A stretch of DNA of 64,000 nt from Kingdonia uniflora. Lineage: Eukaryota; Streptophyta; Magnoliopsida; Ranunculales; Circaeasteraceae. Under the pieces are notes generated by a model. It saw only the letters and a list, made by a program, of their open reading frames with translations, had not been told where the DNA came from and made no database searches. Below are positions 43,110 through 54,328 of the stretch, one piece after another. The position numbers were made by a program, and so were the translations under genes. The stretch's first letter is position 1. Each line of letters begins with the position of its first letter. Location of the stretch: positions 3,100,001-3,164,000 of the forward strand of contig JACGCM010000779.1 of assembly GCA_014058105.1 (NCBI GenBank), written 5' to 3'.

Positions 43110-44497
43110 AGATGGTCTGTATTCTATGGATACTCAAGTTGAACTTCGTCTTCAGTCATTAACTGATATGTTCCACTGCTATTCATACCAATGATGATGT
43201 AAGTTCCTTCCGAGTTTTAAGATAACCTGCCAGAGTTTTTAGGTCGAGTACTGTATTGGATTCATCGAAGGAAAAGGTTACCGATATCGAATGTATGTTT
43301 CCTAACCTTCTTGCTATAAGCTTTCTTGAGAGTGTCATGGTATCATCCCAACTTTATGATGGCCTGGTCTCAAGTTTCTTAGATTCAATTGAGGCTATAG
43401 AGAAGTCCAAGGTCATTTTCTTCATCTGTAACTATTCTTTGGGTACTTGGAAGATCGAGGCCTGAGTGGATCACTGCTTTAGTACCAAAAACCATCATGA
43501 ATGGTGTACAACCAGTAGACGTTCGAGGAGTTGTTCTATATACCCATAGCACACTAAGTATTTCATCGACCCATCTGCCCTTTTTCTCCTCAAGGTGCTT
43601 GCGTAATCCAGATTTGGTGCTATTGTTGATAGCTTCAGCTTAGCCATTTCCCTGAAGATAGTATGGTTTCAAAGTAGACAATTAAATCTTTTATTTATGA
43701 AAGAAATTGAGGACCTTGTTGATGATAATTGCTTGCCGTTATCAGATCGTATCATTTGTGGACTGCCAAATCTGGTTATGATGTGTTCCCTAAAAACCTT
43801 TATTACTTCGTTTTCGTCGGTATAACATAGTGCTACTACTTTGACCAACTTTGCAAAGTATTTTGTGGCCACAAGAACAAATTTTTTGTTACCAGACGCA
43901 GTGTGAAATGGACCAATGATGTACATTGCCCATCTTTTGAATGACCAGAGAACATTACTAACGCATAAGTCGAGGGTTAGGCTTTTGATGTCTTGAGCAT
44001 GGATTTTTCAATTATAGCATTTTCTGACAAATTCTTTACAATTTTGACTCATTTTTAGCCAGTATAACCCTTGGGAAAATGCCCTTTGTGCCAGTGATCT
44101 TCCTGAGATGTGAGCTGCACAAATTTCTTCACAAAATCCTTTTATTTTGACATGTGCTTGTTTCCGAGAGATGCATTTGATAAGCAGTCCTCCCCCGGTA
44201 ATTCGACATAGTACCCAATCATTGACGTTGAACAATGGATATTTGGCTAAGAGTGATCGAGCTTCTTCTATATTGTCTAGGAGAGTGCTAAAACTGAGGT
44301 GATAGTCTTCTCCGATCTTTAAGATCCTTATCTTCGGTTACTTGAATATGTATGGTTTAACTAGTATCGAGAATAGAATGTTTAATTATCTCGATGTCTA
44401 AAGTTCTTTTTTAACTGTGTTCGAGCATTGCAGCGAGGTATGCTAATGCGTCGGCGTGGCGATTTTCAGCTCTAGGTAGATACGAGATTTTTGTTAT
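43110..44497 (-). pseudogene. Integrase of G1b
   Basis: 44,235-44,008: zinc-binding domain (AAHISGRSLAQRAF, YWLKMSQNCKEFVRKCYN). 43,926-43,669: core (GPFHTASGNKKFVLVATKYF, FREHIITRFGSPQMIRSDNG). Left of 43,487 the C-terminal part reads IVTDEENDLGLLYSLN, AIIKLG, YHDTLKKAY and VRKHTFDIGNLFLR, ending near 43,110. Stops and frameshifts throughout. Together with the fragment at 1-1,021 this shows the full integrase of the G1 family. Confidence 0.85.
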
Positions 44498-44506
44498 TTT
44501 AAGTTT

Positions 44507-44714
44507 GGGAAATTTTGACTACAGTCCCACCTGCAGACTGAATATTTGCTTTTGTCCCCAAGTTGTTTAAATATATAGTTCTGGTCCCCAAATTGCCTCT
44601 GACCACCAGTCAACCTTCTTTGAACTCAAATTTTGGCATGAACTAACTAAACTACCCTCACGTGAGTTGCATGTGAATTTCTCTAGCAGGTAAAAAAGTT
44701 GTCTTCTGGCTAAC
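44507..44714 (+). repeat. MULE-2 left terminal inverted repeat
   Basis: Pairs with 51,610-51,818 in reverse complement; begins GGGAAATTTTGACTACAGTC. Target duplication TTTAAGTTT at 44,498-44,506. Confidence 0.9.
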
Positions 44715-45392
44715 TATTCCCCAAATCCAACTCAAACGGTCATCTCCTTCCCCAAATACCCAATGGCCATCTCCTTCCCAATTACCTTTTATTTTTTTAA
44801 GTTTTGGTGTTGGTCATGTCCTTCCCAAACACCTCCATTAAAGCTTATTCTATCTCATTTTTAAGTTTTGGTGTTGGTTTGTCTCTGTATCTGTGGGAGG
44901 TAGAAGTGGAGGTGGAGGTGGAGGTGGTGGTGGTGGTGGTGATGATATGAAGGTAAAATCACTTTATATATCTTTGTTTCTCTAATTAATCATGTGTTTT
45001 ATATAAATTTTAAGAAATCACCATTGAAGCATTAAGTTAAGAAATGGGGAGTAAAGACAAATTGTAGGATAATCTGTATCCTATCTATGATCAAGCTTTC
45101 ATGGTATTGGATATCATAAATTGGGACTAACCCATATTAATTTATTGATTATTTATGATTTTTGTTGTAGGATGATTTGTGCCCTATTTGTGATCAAGCT
45201 TTTCATGGTATTGGGAATTGATCATGGTTATATAATATGTACAAGAAGCCAAATTGCAGTAGAATAATGTAATTCCATGTTTCTAAATCAATAGAGAACC
45301 CTGGTAGAAAGTAATTAAAATGATAATTCCCCACCCGTACTGCATTCCAATGGTTGAGTGAGGCCATTGGGCAATCTTTAAATTCATAAAGT

Positions 45393-45728
45393 ATGAGTAG
45401 CTCCTTTTTCAAAGGTATTTGCTTTGGTTGTGAGGAAACTGGGCACTGGTGGAGAGAATTTCTTTGGAGGACTGTTGTTTGCCCTAAAGGTGCTTGTGGA
45501 TTCCTGATATTGTATAAATCTACTGCTCAGAGATGGAAGGGTAAGAAGTTCTTAGTTTGTGAAAATGTTCAATACAAGCACTTTATGTGGCTAAATGACT
45601 ATATACATGAAGAAGGAAAGAAGAATGTAGAATTTGAGACTACGACTAATTTAAATGTCAAAGTGAGTGTGAATATGAGATTTGATGAATTTTGCAAAGA
45701 GTTTGAAGAGAAATCTTCAATGGAATGA
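45393..45728 (+). CDS. MULE-2 accessory ORF: zinc knuckle plus GRF-type zinc finger (111 aa, open)
   Basis: An uninterrupted 111-codon ORF starting ATGAGTAGC. N-terminus CFGCEETGHWWRE has the C-x2-C-x4-H spacing of a CCHC zinc knuckle; the last Cys is Phe here. Residues about 33-70 (CPKGACGFLILYKSTAQRW, GKKFLVCENVQYKHFMWLND) fit the GRF zinc finger, though one Cys is Tyr where MULE-1 still has Cys (CKFFMW). The C-terminal third is charged (EFCKEFEEKSSME). Plus strand, opposite to the transposase and about 400 bases upstream of the acidic ORF's TATA box. It may be a captured host exon kept in the MULE. An intact frame alone does not prove expression. Confidence 0.55.
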   Translation: MSSSFFKGICFGCEETGHWWREFLWRTVVCPKGACGFLILYKSTAQRWKGKKFLVCENVQYKHFMWLNDYIHEEGKKNVEFETTTNLNVKVSVNMRFDEFCKEFEEKSSME

Positions 45729-45939
45729 GATTAGGAGTGTAGTGATTAGAGATGGTTATTATGTAAGAGGATAAATCTTAGGGATATTGTACCTTATTTA
45801 CCATATCAATTTTAATGTTTTATTTTTTTTGAAGTTTCTTCTAATACAAGTTATGTGCAATTCTTCTAATACAAGTTTATTATGTTTATAGTCTTAATCA
45901 TTATTGATCCTGTGTGTACACTCTACACATAGCCCATAC

Positions 45940-45995
45940 CAACCATTATCCCCTAACCATTATCCATCCCCCCTAACCATTATCCCCCAACTACC
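45940..45995 (+). repeat. Minisatellite of about 15 bp in MULE-2 (short allele)
   Basis: About three or four ACCATTATCCCCTA-type units, compared with six to seven at 2,456-2,560. Confidence 0.65.
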
Positions 45996-46042
45996 AACAT
46001 TGGGAAACCCCTCAAATACCTTTACTTTACTATTTTTCTTTG

Positions 46043-46051
46043 TATAAAACC
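46043..46051 (+). promoter_or_regulatory. TATA box (TATAAAACC) of the MULE-2 acidic ORF
   Basis: 87 bases before the ATG at 46,130 with a CT-rich leader in between; conserved in MULE-1. Confidence 0.55.
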
Positions 46052-46129
46052 AGGCATTTCCCCATACCTTCTTCAAAACACAACTCTCTTCCCTTCTCTT
46101 TTCTTTTCTTTTCTTCAAAACCTCAAAAA

Positions 46130-46408
46130 ATGCTTCTTTTCTCTGCAACTGAGAGTAACTTTTCTTCTAAAGAAGAGTACATTAGAATTGTTAAATACTA
46201 TGATTCATCCTCCAACAGTGAAGCTAATTGGACAGAGGAGAAGGAGAGAAAGTATGGGTGGACTGAAGAAGAGAAGGAAGAAGAAACAAACGAGGAAGAA
46301 GAAGTGATAGATGAGGAAGACGAAGAAGGGATAGATGAGGAAGAAAAGTTAGATGAAGAGACAGACGATAAAGAAAAGGAAGAGGAAGAGATAGAAGAGA
46401 AAGATTAA
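46130..46408 (+). CDS. MULE-2 acidic accessory ORF (92 aa, open)
   Basis: Starts MLLFSATESNFSSKEEYIRI, followed by YYDSSSNSEANWTEEKE and then a long Glu/Asp/Lys-rich tail with almost no hydrophobic residues, ending EEKD. The Kozak-like context is AAAAAATGC, preceded by a pyrimidine-rich leader and TATA box. The second in-frame Met at 46,130 is preferred over an upstream one at 46,040 because the latter lies within the TATA region. No homologue recognised. By analogy with two-gene Mutator elements it may be an accessory factor, but nothing in the sequence tests this. Confidence 0.5.
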   Translation: MLLFSATESNFSSKEEYIRIVKYYDSSSNSEANWTEEKERKYGWTEEEKEEETNEEEEVIDEEDEEGIDEEEKLDEETDDKEKEEEEIEEKD

Positions 46409-47279
46409 GATTTTGTTTGTGACTGTGGGTATTGCCTTGTTTTTTAGGTTCTCTTTTGGGATCCCTTCCCTTTTTGGGATGTAGAGATGCATCTTTGTTT
46501 TGATTGGGATCTCAGAAAGTTTTTTTGTTTTTGCTTAGATTCTCTTTCAGTTTTTGTATTTTGGTGGTGGCTGTGAATCAATGGCAATTCCTTTCTCTTT
46601 TTTTGTATTGTGGAGCTGCCTTTTTTTATGCCATTTTTATGTTAACAGGTGCATAGAGGTGATGAACTTGCCATTTTTGTGCCCTAGTTTTCCTTATTTG
46701 TATTATGACAATTTTAGACCAAAAATGGCTACCTGCTCATTTCAGATCACTAGTACCTGTGCACCTGCACATTTTGAACTACTAGTACCTGCACATTTAT
46801 CACTAATACTTGCACACCTACACATTTCAGACAACTCGTACCTGTACATTTTAGTTTGACTGTGTGAGTACCAGTCAGACCTGAATATTTGCCTTGTGCA
46901 CATTTAAGACCAGTCAGACCTTTCCCCATACCTTCTGCACATTTTAGACCAACAGTATTCATGTAAGAAACATAGACAAACAAGATACATAAACCACTAT
47001 GAGATAAACATGAAACATTCATGAAAAAAATTGGGGGAAAAACAAATAGAGTACATAGAATACCTGTTAAAATTCATGAAAGAAACATTCAGTTAATAGA
47101 GTACTTGTTAACATTTTCAATATAACAAATATTTTCAGTCTGACAAGCAACAAACATTTATAGTCTACATAGACAAGAAAATGTACTTTTTAGCATGTCG
47201 TTAAATGTTTCTAAATTAAGTCACAATGTCACACTTTCCAATTTTTGCCAGGAGATTGATAGCCTTTCTTGTAAGGGTT

Positions 47280-47960
47280 AAAGCTTGGGGATTGAGCTTG
47301 CTGTGCTGATGCCCGAGTTTTCCTTAGGACTTGAGCTTGCCATGTTGATGCCCAAGTTTGCCTTTGACTTTGAGACTGCCTTTGGGCATGACTCTGCCTT
47401 GGGGCTTGAGTAGTTTAAAACTACCTTTGGGCTTGACTTGCTTGATTCTGCCTTGGGGCTTGAGTACCTTGAGACTGCCTTTTAGTTTAACTTGCTTGAC
47501 TTTGCATTGGGGCTTGAGTAGCTTGAGACTTCCTTTAGGCTTAACTTGCTCTAGTTTTCCTTGGGGCTTCAGTAGTTTGAGACTGACTTTGGAGCTTGAT
47601 TTTCCCAAGTTTGCCTTGGGGCTGCAGTAGCTTGAGTCTGGCTTTGAGCTTGAGTTGCGCTATTTTCCTTGTGGCTGCAGTAGCTTTAGACTGCCATTAG
47701 GCTTGACTTGCTCTAGTTTTCCTTAGGGCATCAGTAGCTTGATATTGCTATTGGGCTTGACTTGCTTTAGTTTACCTTGGGGAATCAGTAGCTTCAGTTT
47801 GCCTTGATTGGCTTTGCCTTATGCCTTGAGTAGCTTGAGTTTGGCTTTGAGTTTGACTTGATTGAGTTTTCCTTAGGGCTTGAACTTGTTATCTTGATGC
47901 CCTAGTTTCTTTGGGGCTTGACTTTCTTGAATTGGCCTTAGGGCTTCAGTATCTTAAGTT
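47280..47960 (-). repeat. Imperfect repeats encoding the MULE-2 transposase tail
   Basis: Same GCTTGAGTAGCTTGAGACTG-type units as at 3,520-4,190, with differences in unit number. Confidence 0.7.
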
Positions 47961-50900
47961 TGCCTTGTACCCCTAGCAGATCTCCCACCACTACCACCTA
48001 TACCACAACTTCCCCTCCCTCTCATATTTGGTGTTGCAGGTGGTAAGCCAACACTGCACATATGTCTTGCCATGCTAACATTTGTATCTACCCTCTTAGG
48101 TGCTCATGCTACTCATGGCCTTGGTGTTGCTGGTACACCCTTACAAGTTTTCTTGTTGTGACCATAGCCACCACATTTTCTAAATCTCTTTAGCCTCTTT
48201 CCTTCATCTGGATCAGGGATCCTTTGTTTTCTAGGTCTCCCAGCTCCTCTTACCAATGGGGGAGGTAGAAAATGGTTTGTAGGCTGCATATAATACAAAA
48301 ATAAGCATACATATGAAATATCAACTTAGATACACTTGTGTTCAAATACAAACCTTCTTTTATTTTAATTCATCAACTACAAGATATATAACAATGTTAT
48401 ATGTTTAGACATATGAAGTAACTTTATGAAAATAAGAAACATAGTTGCTAGCCATCCATAAAAAAAGGTTAGCTTTTAATAAATTAGAGACACAACTTTG
48501 TAAACATTTAGATTATTAACCAAAAAATACTTTACTTACTTAACCCATGGCCACCCATAAGGGAGTATAACACTGACAGTATGCACACATGGTAGTCCAA
48601 AAAGTTGCCATTCATGGCAGTCACATTCATGTGTATTGGTGTTCACTTTCCATCTTTGGAAATTTATTCTAATTATAAGAAGAGATCCTGATATGATCCC
48701 ATGCATCTGATATTGACCATAACATTTGATCATCTTATCAATGTGGGTCTGTGCTCTATGGACCAACATCAAACCTAGAAAAAAGATATACATATAGTCA
48801 CATAGTAGTTCATGAAAAGAAGAAAAGATCTCAAACAAGAAAAAAATGTCTTGTTTAACTTACCTGCTTCTTCCCACTCTTTTACCTTGAGCCTCGAGTC
48901 ATACATGAGTTTCATCAACATTATATTCAGTTTTTCTAGTAACTTATGGATTGGCCTATCCCTAATTTTCAAAATTCACATGTTAAAGCACTTACTGAAG
49001 TTGTTTGTGATGTGTTCACACTTGGCAGTGATATCAAAGTGGGACCTAACCCAGTGTTTAAATGGCTTCTTAAGTAACCAGTCATGAGCAGCTCGGTTTT
49101 CTTGTTTGAGTTGGTCCATGTGCCTTTTTTTTTTAGATTACTTAAATGACTTTGCTGCACTCCACAGTAACCACACTATTTGGGTCCCCCTGTAAAACTT
49201 CTTCATATTCTTATGCATATGTCTAAAGAAAAATCTGTGATTTGTATGAGGAAAAATGGTAGTCACAGCATCCAAGCTAATCACAGAAAAATGGTAGTCA
49301 CAACATCTGTGATTCTGTCTATCTGATATGAATATTAGTTTTTGATTATGTAGAATAAGACAGGGCTGAAGAACCTCAAGGAAGTTGGTCCAAGTTTCTT
49401 TGCATTCGGATCTGGATAAGTAAACTGCAATAGGGTATAGGCCATTGCTGCCATCCAAGGTAATTACAGATTAATAAACCCCCCCACCCCATATTTACCC
49501 TTTAGAAAACAACAATCCAAACCATATACATGTCTACACCTACTTAACCATCCATCAAAACTTTCCTTAAACATCACCAATGAACTTTTCCACTGGTTAC
49601 TTTGAAGATCTTTACTATATTTGGCCCAACTGCCCGGGTTAGCCAATAAGACTTGTCTCATAAATTCAGGTTACAGAATATAAGCTTCATCATATGATCC
49701 AACTATCTTCTCCATGCATATAGTCCAAGAATTCCATGAAGTACAATATGAAATATCAGCACCATACCATCGTGAAATTAGCTCCTTCATACCTGCTGGT
49801 CTAGTGGTTCTCACTGTCCTAATTGTTTCTACAAATTCCTTTGCCACGCACTGGGAATTTGCATTTTTTTTAGATTGGCCACTCCTACCAAGACTTGTGT
49901 GAATAAGATGACTACTTTTCTTCATACTGAAATTGGTACCATCTGGGTTAACCCTAGCATAAAATATCTATTGACAGTTGAATGTTTCAGCCTCAGTACA
50001 AATGTATCTTACCTTCATATAATCATTCTTTTTCTTTTGGAATTGGTGCATGTTCATAATGGCCCATTGCCTTAAAACAACTTTGTAAGCATCAACTGTG
50101 GGCCACTCCACTCCATGCCAATAACCATCTCTAACTCAGGATTATGCACAAGTAATGTAGTATGATACACTTCAGCTTCTTCTGTTATAAAAATGTTATC
50201 ACATTCTTTAGCCAAATCTCTGAACTCATCATCATATCTGTCTATATCAGCTTGGGTTAGACCATCATCACCATCAACTAATGAGTGATTTGAGTAATAC
50301 CCTTTCTCTGCATCTAGGCTATCTGGGTTAGTTTTTGCCCATCTATTCCAAGCATTAACTTCATTAACTTCTTGTTCATCATTTGAAGCCTCTCCCCCCA
50401 ATTCAACTTCATCCTCAGTTTCTACATTAACTAGAGTTTCATCCCCCCATCCAACTCCACCTTCAGTTTCAATATTAGGTTCACTATCACTGAAGTCTAT
50501 ATGTGGGAAATCATCAAGTTCTTCCTTAGGTACTTCACTTTCCCTTGATTTCTTAACTCTTTTAGTGTTATCTTCACCATTTTGGAAACTATTACCTTTT
50601 TTCTTTGGCTTTGATACAAGCTTTTTTTTTTGAGTCACCACTACCTATTTTTTACCCCTGGAAATAGTCTCATGTTGAAGTAGATTAAACTATGTACTCT
50701 CATGCTGTGTAGTCTCAACCTCAACCTCAACTTGAGATGTAGGACATATTGGTGGTCCTTCATCTGGTTCCATCATAACTACATTTGACTGTTGAATTAA
50801 AGGTGGGGGCACGACTTCTATAGGTACTGTATTTACATTGAAATGTACATCCCACATACAATCTACATTACTACAATACCACATCTTATACAAACTTGTA

Positions 50901-51150
50901 TCATCACAAACACCCACTATCTCACCGGCACATAGTATCTTCACCACTATCCCAGAACAAGGTGAGATAGCTTCATTTATCCCAACAACATTAGACTTAA
51001 TATACTCCAACAGACCTTGATAGTAAAACTGATCCCCATCTACATTTTTAAATATATACATATCTCCATCAATGTATAAATTATGTGCATACCCTGTCTC
51101 CCCATGTTCAGGTCATCTACCTCCCCAATGAATAATGACATTTTTAGGTC
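47280..51150 (-). pseudogene. MULE-2 MuDR-type transposase, broken
   Basis: Minus-strand order: N-terminal region (51,061-50,690, MYIFKNVDGDQFYYQGLLEY); acidic/Ser-rich segment (50,641-50,072); DNA-binding section (49,925-49,671, VETIRTVRTTRPAGMKELIS); start of the DDE domain (49,661-49,464, VMFKESFDGWLSRC); DDE core (49,458-49,138, NGLYPIAVYLSRSECKETWT, LIFISDRQ, FPHTNHRFFFRHMHKNMKKF); SWIM zinc finger (48,838-48,536, HECDCHEWQLFGLPCVHTVS, the C-x-C...C-x-H set complete); a CCHC knuckle (48,298-48,113, CGGYGHNKKTC); and a repetitive tail. Stops and frameshifts separate the parts. It is the better preserved of the two transposases. Confidence 0.88.
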
Positions 51151-51609
51151 ATTCCTGTCATTGTAGCATACCCTCAAACACTATATAATTATGACAAATA
51201 TCATGGAAACATACCCAAAACACTTAATTTAAAAATACCACTTGTAAAGCCCTAATTTTTTTAATATACCCTTATTACAGAAAACAAAAACCCTAATTTT
51301 ATTTTACAATCCAAACCACTTTTAAAAAGCCCCAATTTTGTAACCCAAACTTTAATTCTTAGCATAAGAGACCTACATTGTGATTTCTTACATTATGATT
51401 TACAAATTTTATCTGAGAGAGATTTACCAATTTTACCTATTCAGAAATAAAGAAAGAGAGAGGGACTTACATTATGATTAAAGGCTTGGAGAGATCAGTG
51501 TTGTACTATAGTTTTCCAAATTTGTATAGTTACAGAGGATAAAGATTCTTCTAAATTTTCCCTACATTTTCCCTCCAATATAAATTTGTTTGACACAGTT
51601 TTGGGGAAG

Positions 51610-51818
51610 AGATGACTGGAAGACAACTTCTTTACCTGCTAGAAAATTCACGTACAAATCGCCTGAAGGTAGTTTAGTCAGTTCATGTCAAAATTTGAGC
51701 TGAACAAAGGTTGATCGGCGGTCAAAGGAAATTTGGGGGTAAAAACTATATATTTAAACAACTTGGGGACTAAAGGGAAATATTAAGTCTACAAGTGGGA
51801 GTGTAGTCAAATTTTTCC
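51610..51818 (-). repeat. MULE-2 right terminal inverted repeat
   Basis: Reverse complement partner of 44,507-44,714, followed by TTTAAATTT at 51,819-51,827. Confidence 0.9.
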
Positions 51819-52780
51819 TTTAAATTTCTTCATTTTTTCTTCGACTAGAGCTGCATAATCAATTATTTGGCTTGATGTTTTTAATATCTTGTTGTAATGG
51901 TTGGCTATGAGTAGGGAATCGACGTAGGCAGCTATTTCTTCCGCTTCAAGTGCAAATTCGAGATCCAGTCCATGCAGGATTACATCATACTCTGTTTCAT
52001 TATTGGTTGTATAAAACTTTTGTTTGAAAGATTTTTTAATTCTATGATTGAATGGTGCAACGAGGACAATACCGATCCCTGACCCTCATGGTCCAGCAGA
52101 TCCATCTTTAAAGAGTCTCCATCGTGTACTTCGCGACCATACATCTGGCTTTGTGATTGAATCATCGGCTAATACTTCTTCAAGTTCCTCCCATTTGGGG
52201 AAATCTGCCAAAAAATTGGCTACTGCTTGTTCATTAACTGATGTTTTTGACACGAAAAAGATATCATATTCGCCTAGGAACACAGACCATTGTTGAACTC
52301 TCCAGGATTTTTCTTTTTTAGAGAGCATGAGCTTGATGGTGAACTTGCTGATGACTTTGATGGGGTGGGCTTGGAAATAAGGTCAAAGTTTTTAAGAGCT
52401 ATAGACCATGGCGAGTAGCTGCTTCTCAGTTGTTGTATATTTCTTTTCGGTAGGCATGAGATTTTTGCTGATGAAGTAGATTAGTTTTTCTACCCCACCG
52501 TCTTCTCGAATAAGAACTAAAGTAATTGTCTTCTGTTGTCGATAAGTACATTATTAGTACTTTGCCATCAATAGGAGTACTCATTATGGGAGGACGCCCC
52601 GGGTATCTTTTAAGACCTTGGAAAGCCAATTCACAGTTTGGAGTAGAGATGATTTCTCTGGGCTCTTTCTTGGACACCGGGGCTGGGATCCTGCAAAAAA
52701 GGAGGTAAAGAAGTTTGCATCGATTAGATGATTTGGAGATGAATCTCTGAAGAGCCTCAATCTTGCCAACAAGCTTTGGT
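51819..52780 (-). pseudogene. Tandem RNase H domains of G1b
   Basis: 52,677-52,426: first RNase H (SKKEPREIISTPNCELAFQG, STPIDGKVLIMYLSTTED). 52,328-52,086: QWSVFLGEYDIFFVSKTSVN, EQAVANFLADFP and RWRLFKDGSAGP, the start of the second, Tat-type RNase H. The remainder to 51,830 reads SLLVANHYNKIL, and is cut by MULE-2. The frame is open over longer stretches than in G1a. Confidence 0.8.
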
Positions 52781-53666
52781 CATCTTTTTTAGTTCGTGGT
52801 GAAGGTATTGCTATGAGTACTTTAATTTGTACCAGATCTATTTCTATGCCTCTCTTACTAACCTGATATCCAGAAACTTCCCTAATACAAGACTAAATAA
52901 TCATTTGTCTATGTTGAGTTTCATTTGGTAAGTACAAAGGATGTCGAAGATGGTTTGTAGATTTCTGTAATGATCCTCCCATTTTAAACTTTTACAGATC
53001 ATACCGCCGATTTATACTTCCATGATTTTGCCTAAATAATCTTTAAACATTCAAGTGGCAAGTTGCTGATATGTGGCTCCTACATTTTTTAAGCCAAAGG
53101 GCATAACTGTGTAACAGTAGAGACCTCGTTCCGTAACAAATATTGTTTTGTCTTGGACTTCTTTGGTAAGAGGAACCGATTGTAATCAGAAGCTGCATCC
53201 ATCATCGAAAGAAGTTCCTGCCTTGCTACGGAGTTGAGGAGATAAGGAATCAGAGGGTGGGAAAAGTTATCTTTTGGTGAGAATTTGTTTGGCTCTGTAA
53301 AATCTATACAGACCCTGATCTTCCCATTTTTCTTTAGGAAAATCATGATATTTGAGACCCATTTTGGATATTTAGCTTCTCGAATGAACCTGACGCGAAG
53401 AAGTTTATCGATTTTCTCATTAACTGCTTCTCGAGATGAGAGGCTAAATTGTGATGCTTCTGTACTACTTCTTTACTATCTGGAAGGAGGTTTATCTTAT
53501 TGCATGCAATCGGTGGATCGATGTCAGGCATCATTTGGAAAGACCATGCAATGATGTCAATATTTTTCTTTAAAAGATTTAATAGGGTTTCCCTTTCTTC
53601 GGATGACAGCTTTAAGCCAATAAAAGTATTTCTTCCTGGTCGATCGAGCTCTATGGATTCAACCAC
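52781..53666 (-). pseudogene. Reverse transcriptase of G1b
   Basis: 53,666-53,343: ELDRPGRNTFIGLKLSSEER, IIAWSFQMMPDIDPPIACNK. 53,346-53,089: KKNGKIRVCIDFTEPNKFSP, LLSMMDAASDYNRFLL. The palm continues near 53,100-53,000 with PFGLK. Frameshifts at about 53,343 and in the palm. Confidence 0.85.
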
Positions 53667-53714
53667 CTCAGAATTGTGTTACTTGAATGTTGGAGGGGAC
53701 TCATGCTGAAATTG

Positions 53715-54269
53715 CTATGCCTTCAAAAATTTTGCTGTGCAAGAGTTTGTGGTGGTATTTTTGCACATTAGTGCCACAGCTTGACTCCCTTTGATTTCAT
53801 AAACTTTATGATATGTTGGAAATCGTAAGGCCAGATGATATGTCGATGACACTACCTTAAAAGAATGGAGCCAACTTCTTCCTAACATCGCTAAATATTT
53901 TGACTCACCATCAATAACAATGAATTTAACGAATGTGGTTTCTGGTCCCGCTTGAACAGGCAGTATGATTTCACCTAAGGCAGATTCTTGGGAAATGTCA
54001 AACCCTATGATAGTTGTTGTCGAAGCTTTGACTGAATCCTTGAGGCCTAGAATATCAATTGCTCCTTTAAATAATATATCTGTTGTACTTACCATATCAA
54101 CAAGAAGTGTGTATAAGTAGTCATGTCCTACTTTGAGCATCATGACAAATGGATCGTTATGAGGGTATTTGACATGGCTGGTAACATAGTCTTTGAAGGA
54201 AATGTGATATGGACGTTTAGCTTTGCTAAAACTGGGTAGAAGTTTTGTAGATTTTTCTGAGGACGTCAT
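53715..54269 (-). pseudogene. Retropepsin-like protease of G1b
   Basis: A 184-codon open frame: MLKVGHDYLYTLLVDMVSTT, where the catalytic D-x-G-S reads DMVS (the Gly lost), GFDISQESALGEIILPVQAG, GRSWLHSFKVVSSTYHLALR and KGSQAVALMCKN. G1a lost a different active-site residue (Asp), so each copy was inactivated separately. Confidence 0.8.
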
Positions 54270-54328
54270 CTTGCAGCAGGATGTGATTATGTCATCTTTC
54301 TTTCTCTTTTTTCCCTTATCAATTTCAA

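Larger units (their letters stand above)
44507..51818 (-). mobile_element. MULE-2, sister copy of MULE-1 nested in G1b
   Basis: 7.3 kb with terminal inverted repeats 44,507-44,714 and 51,610-51,818, flanked by TTTAAGTTT (44,498-44,506, one change) and TTTAAATTT (51,819-51,827). It occupies the same base of the gypsy element as MULE-1. Contents match: plus-strand zinc-finger ORF (45,393-45,728), plus-strand acidic ORF (46,130-46,408), minus-strand transposase (51,150-47,280). The accessory ORFs are better preserved here than in MULE-1. Confidence 0.93.
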
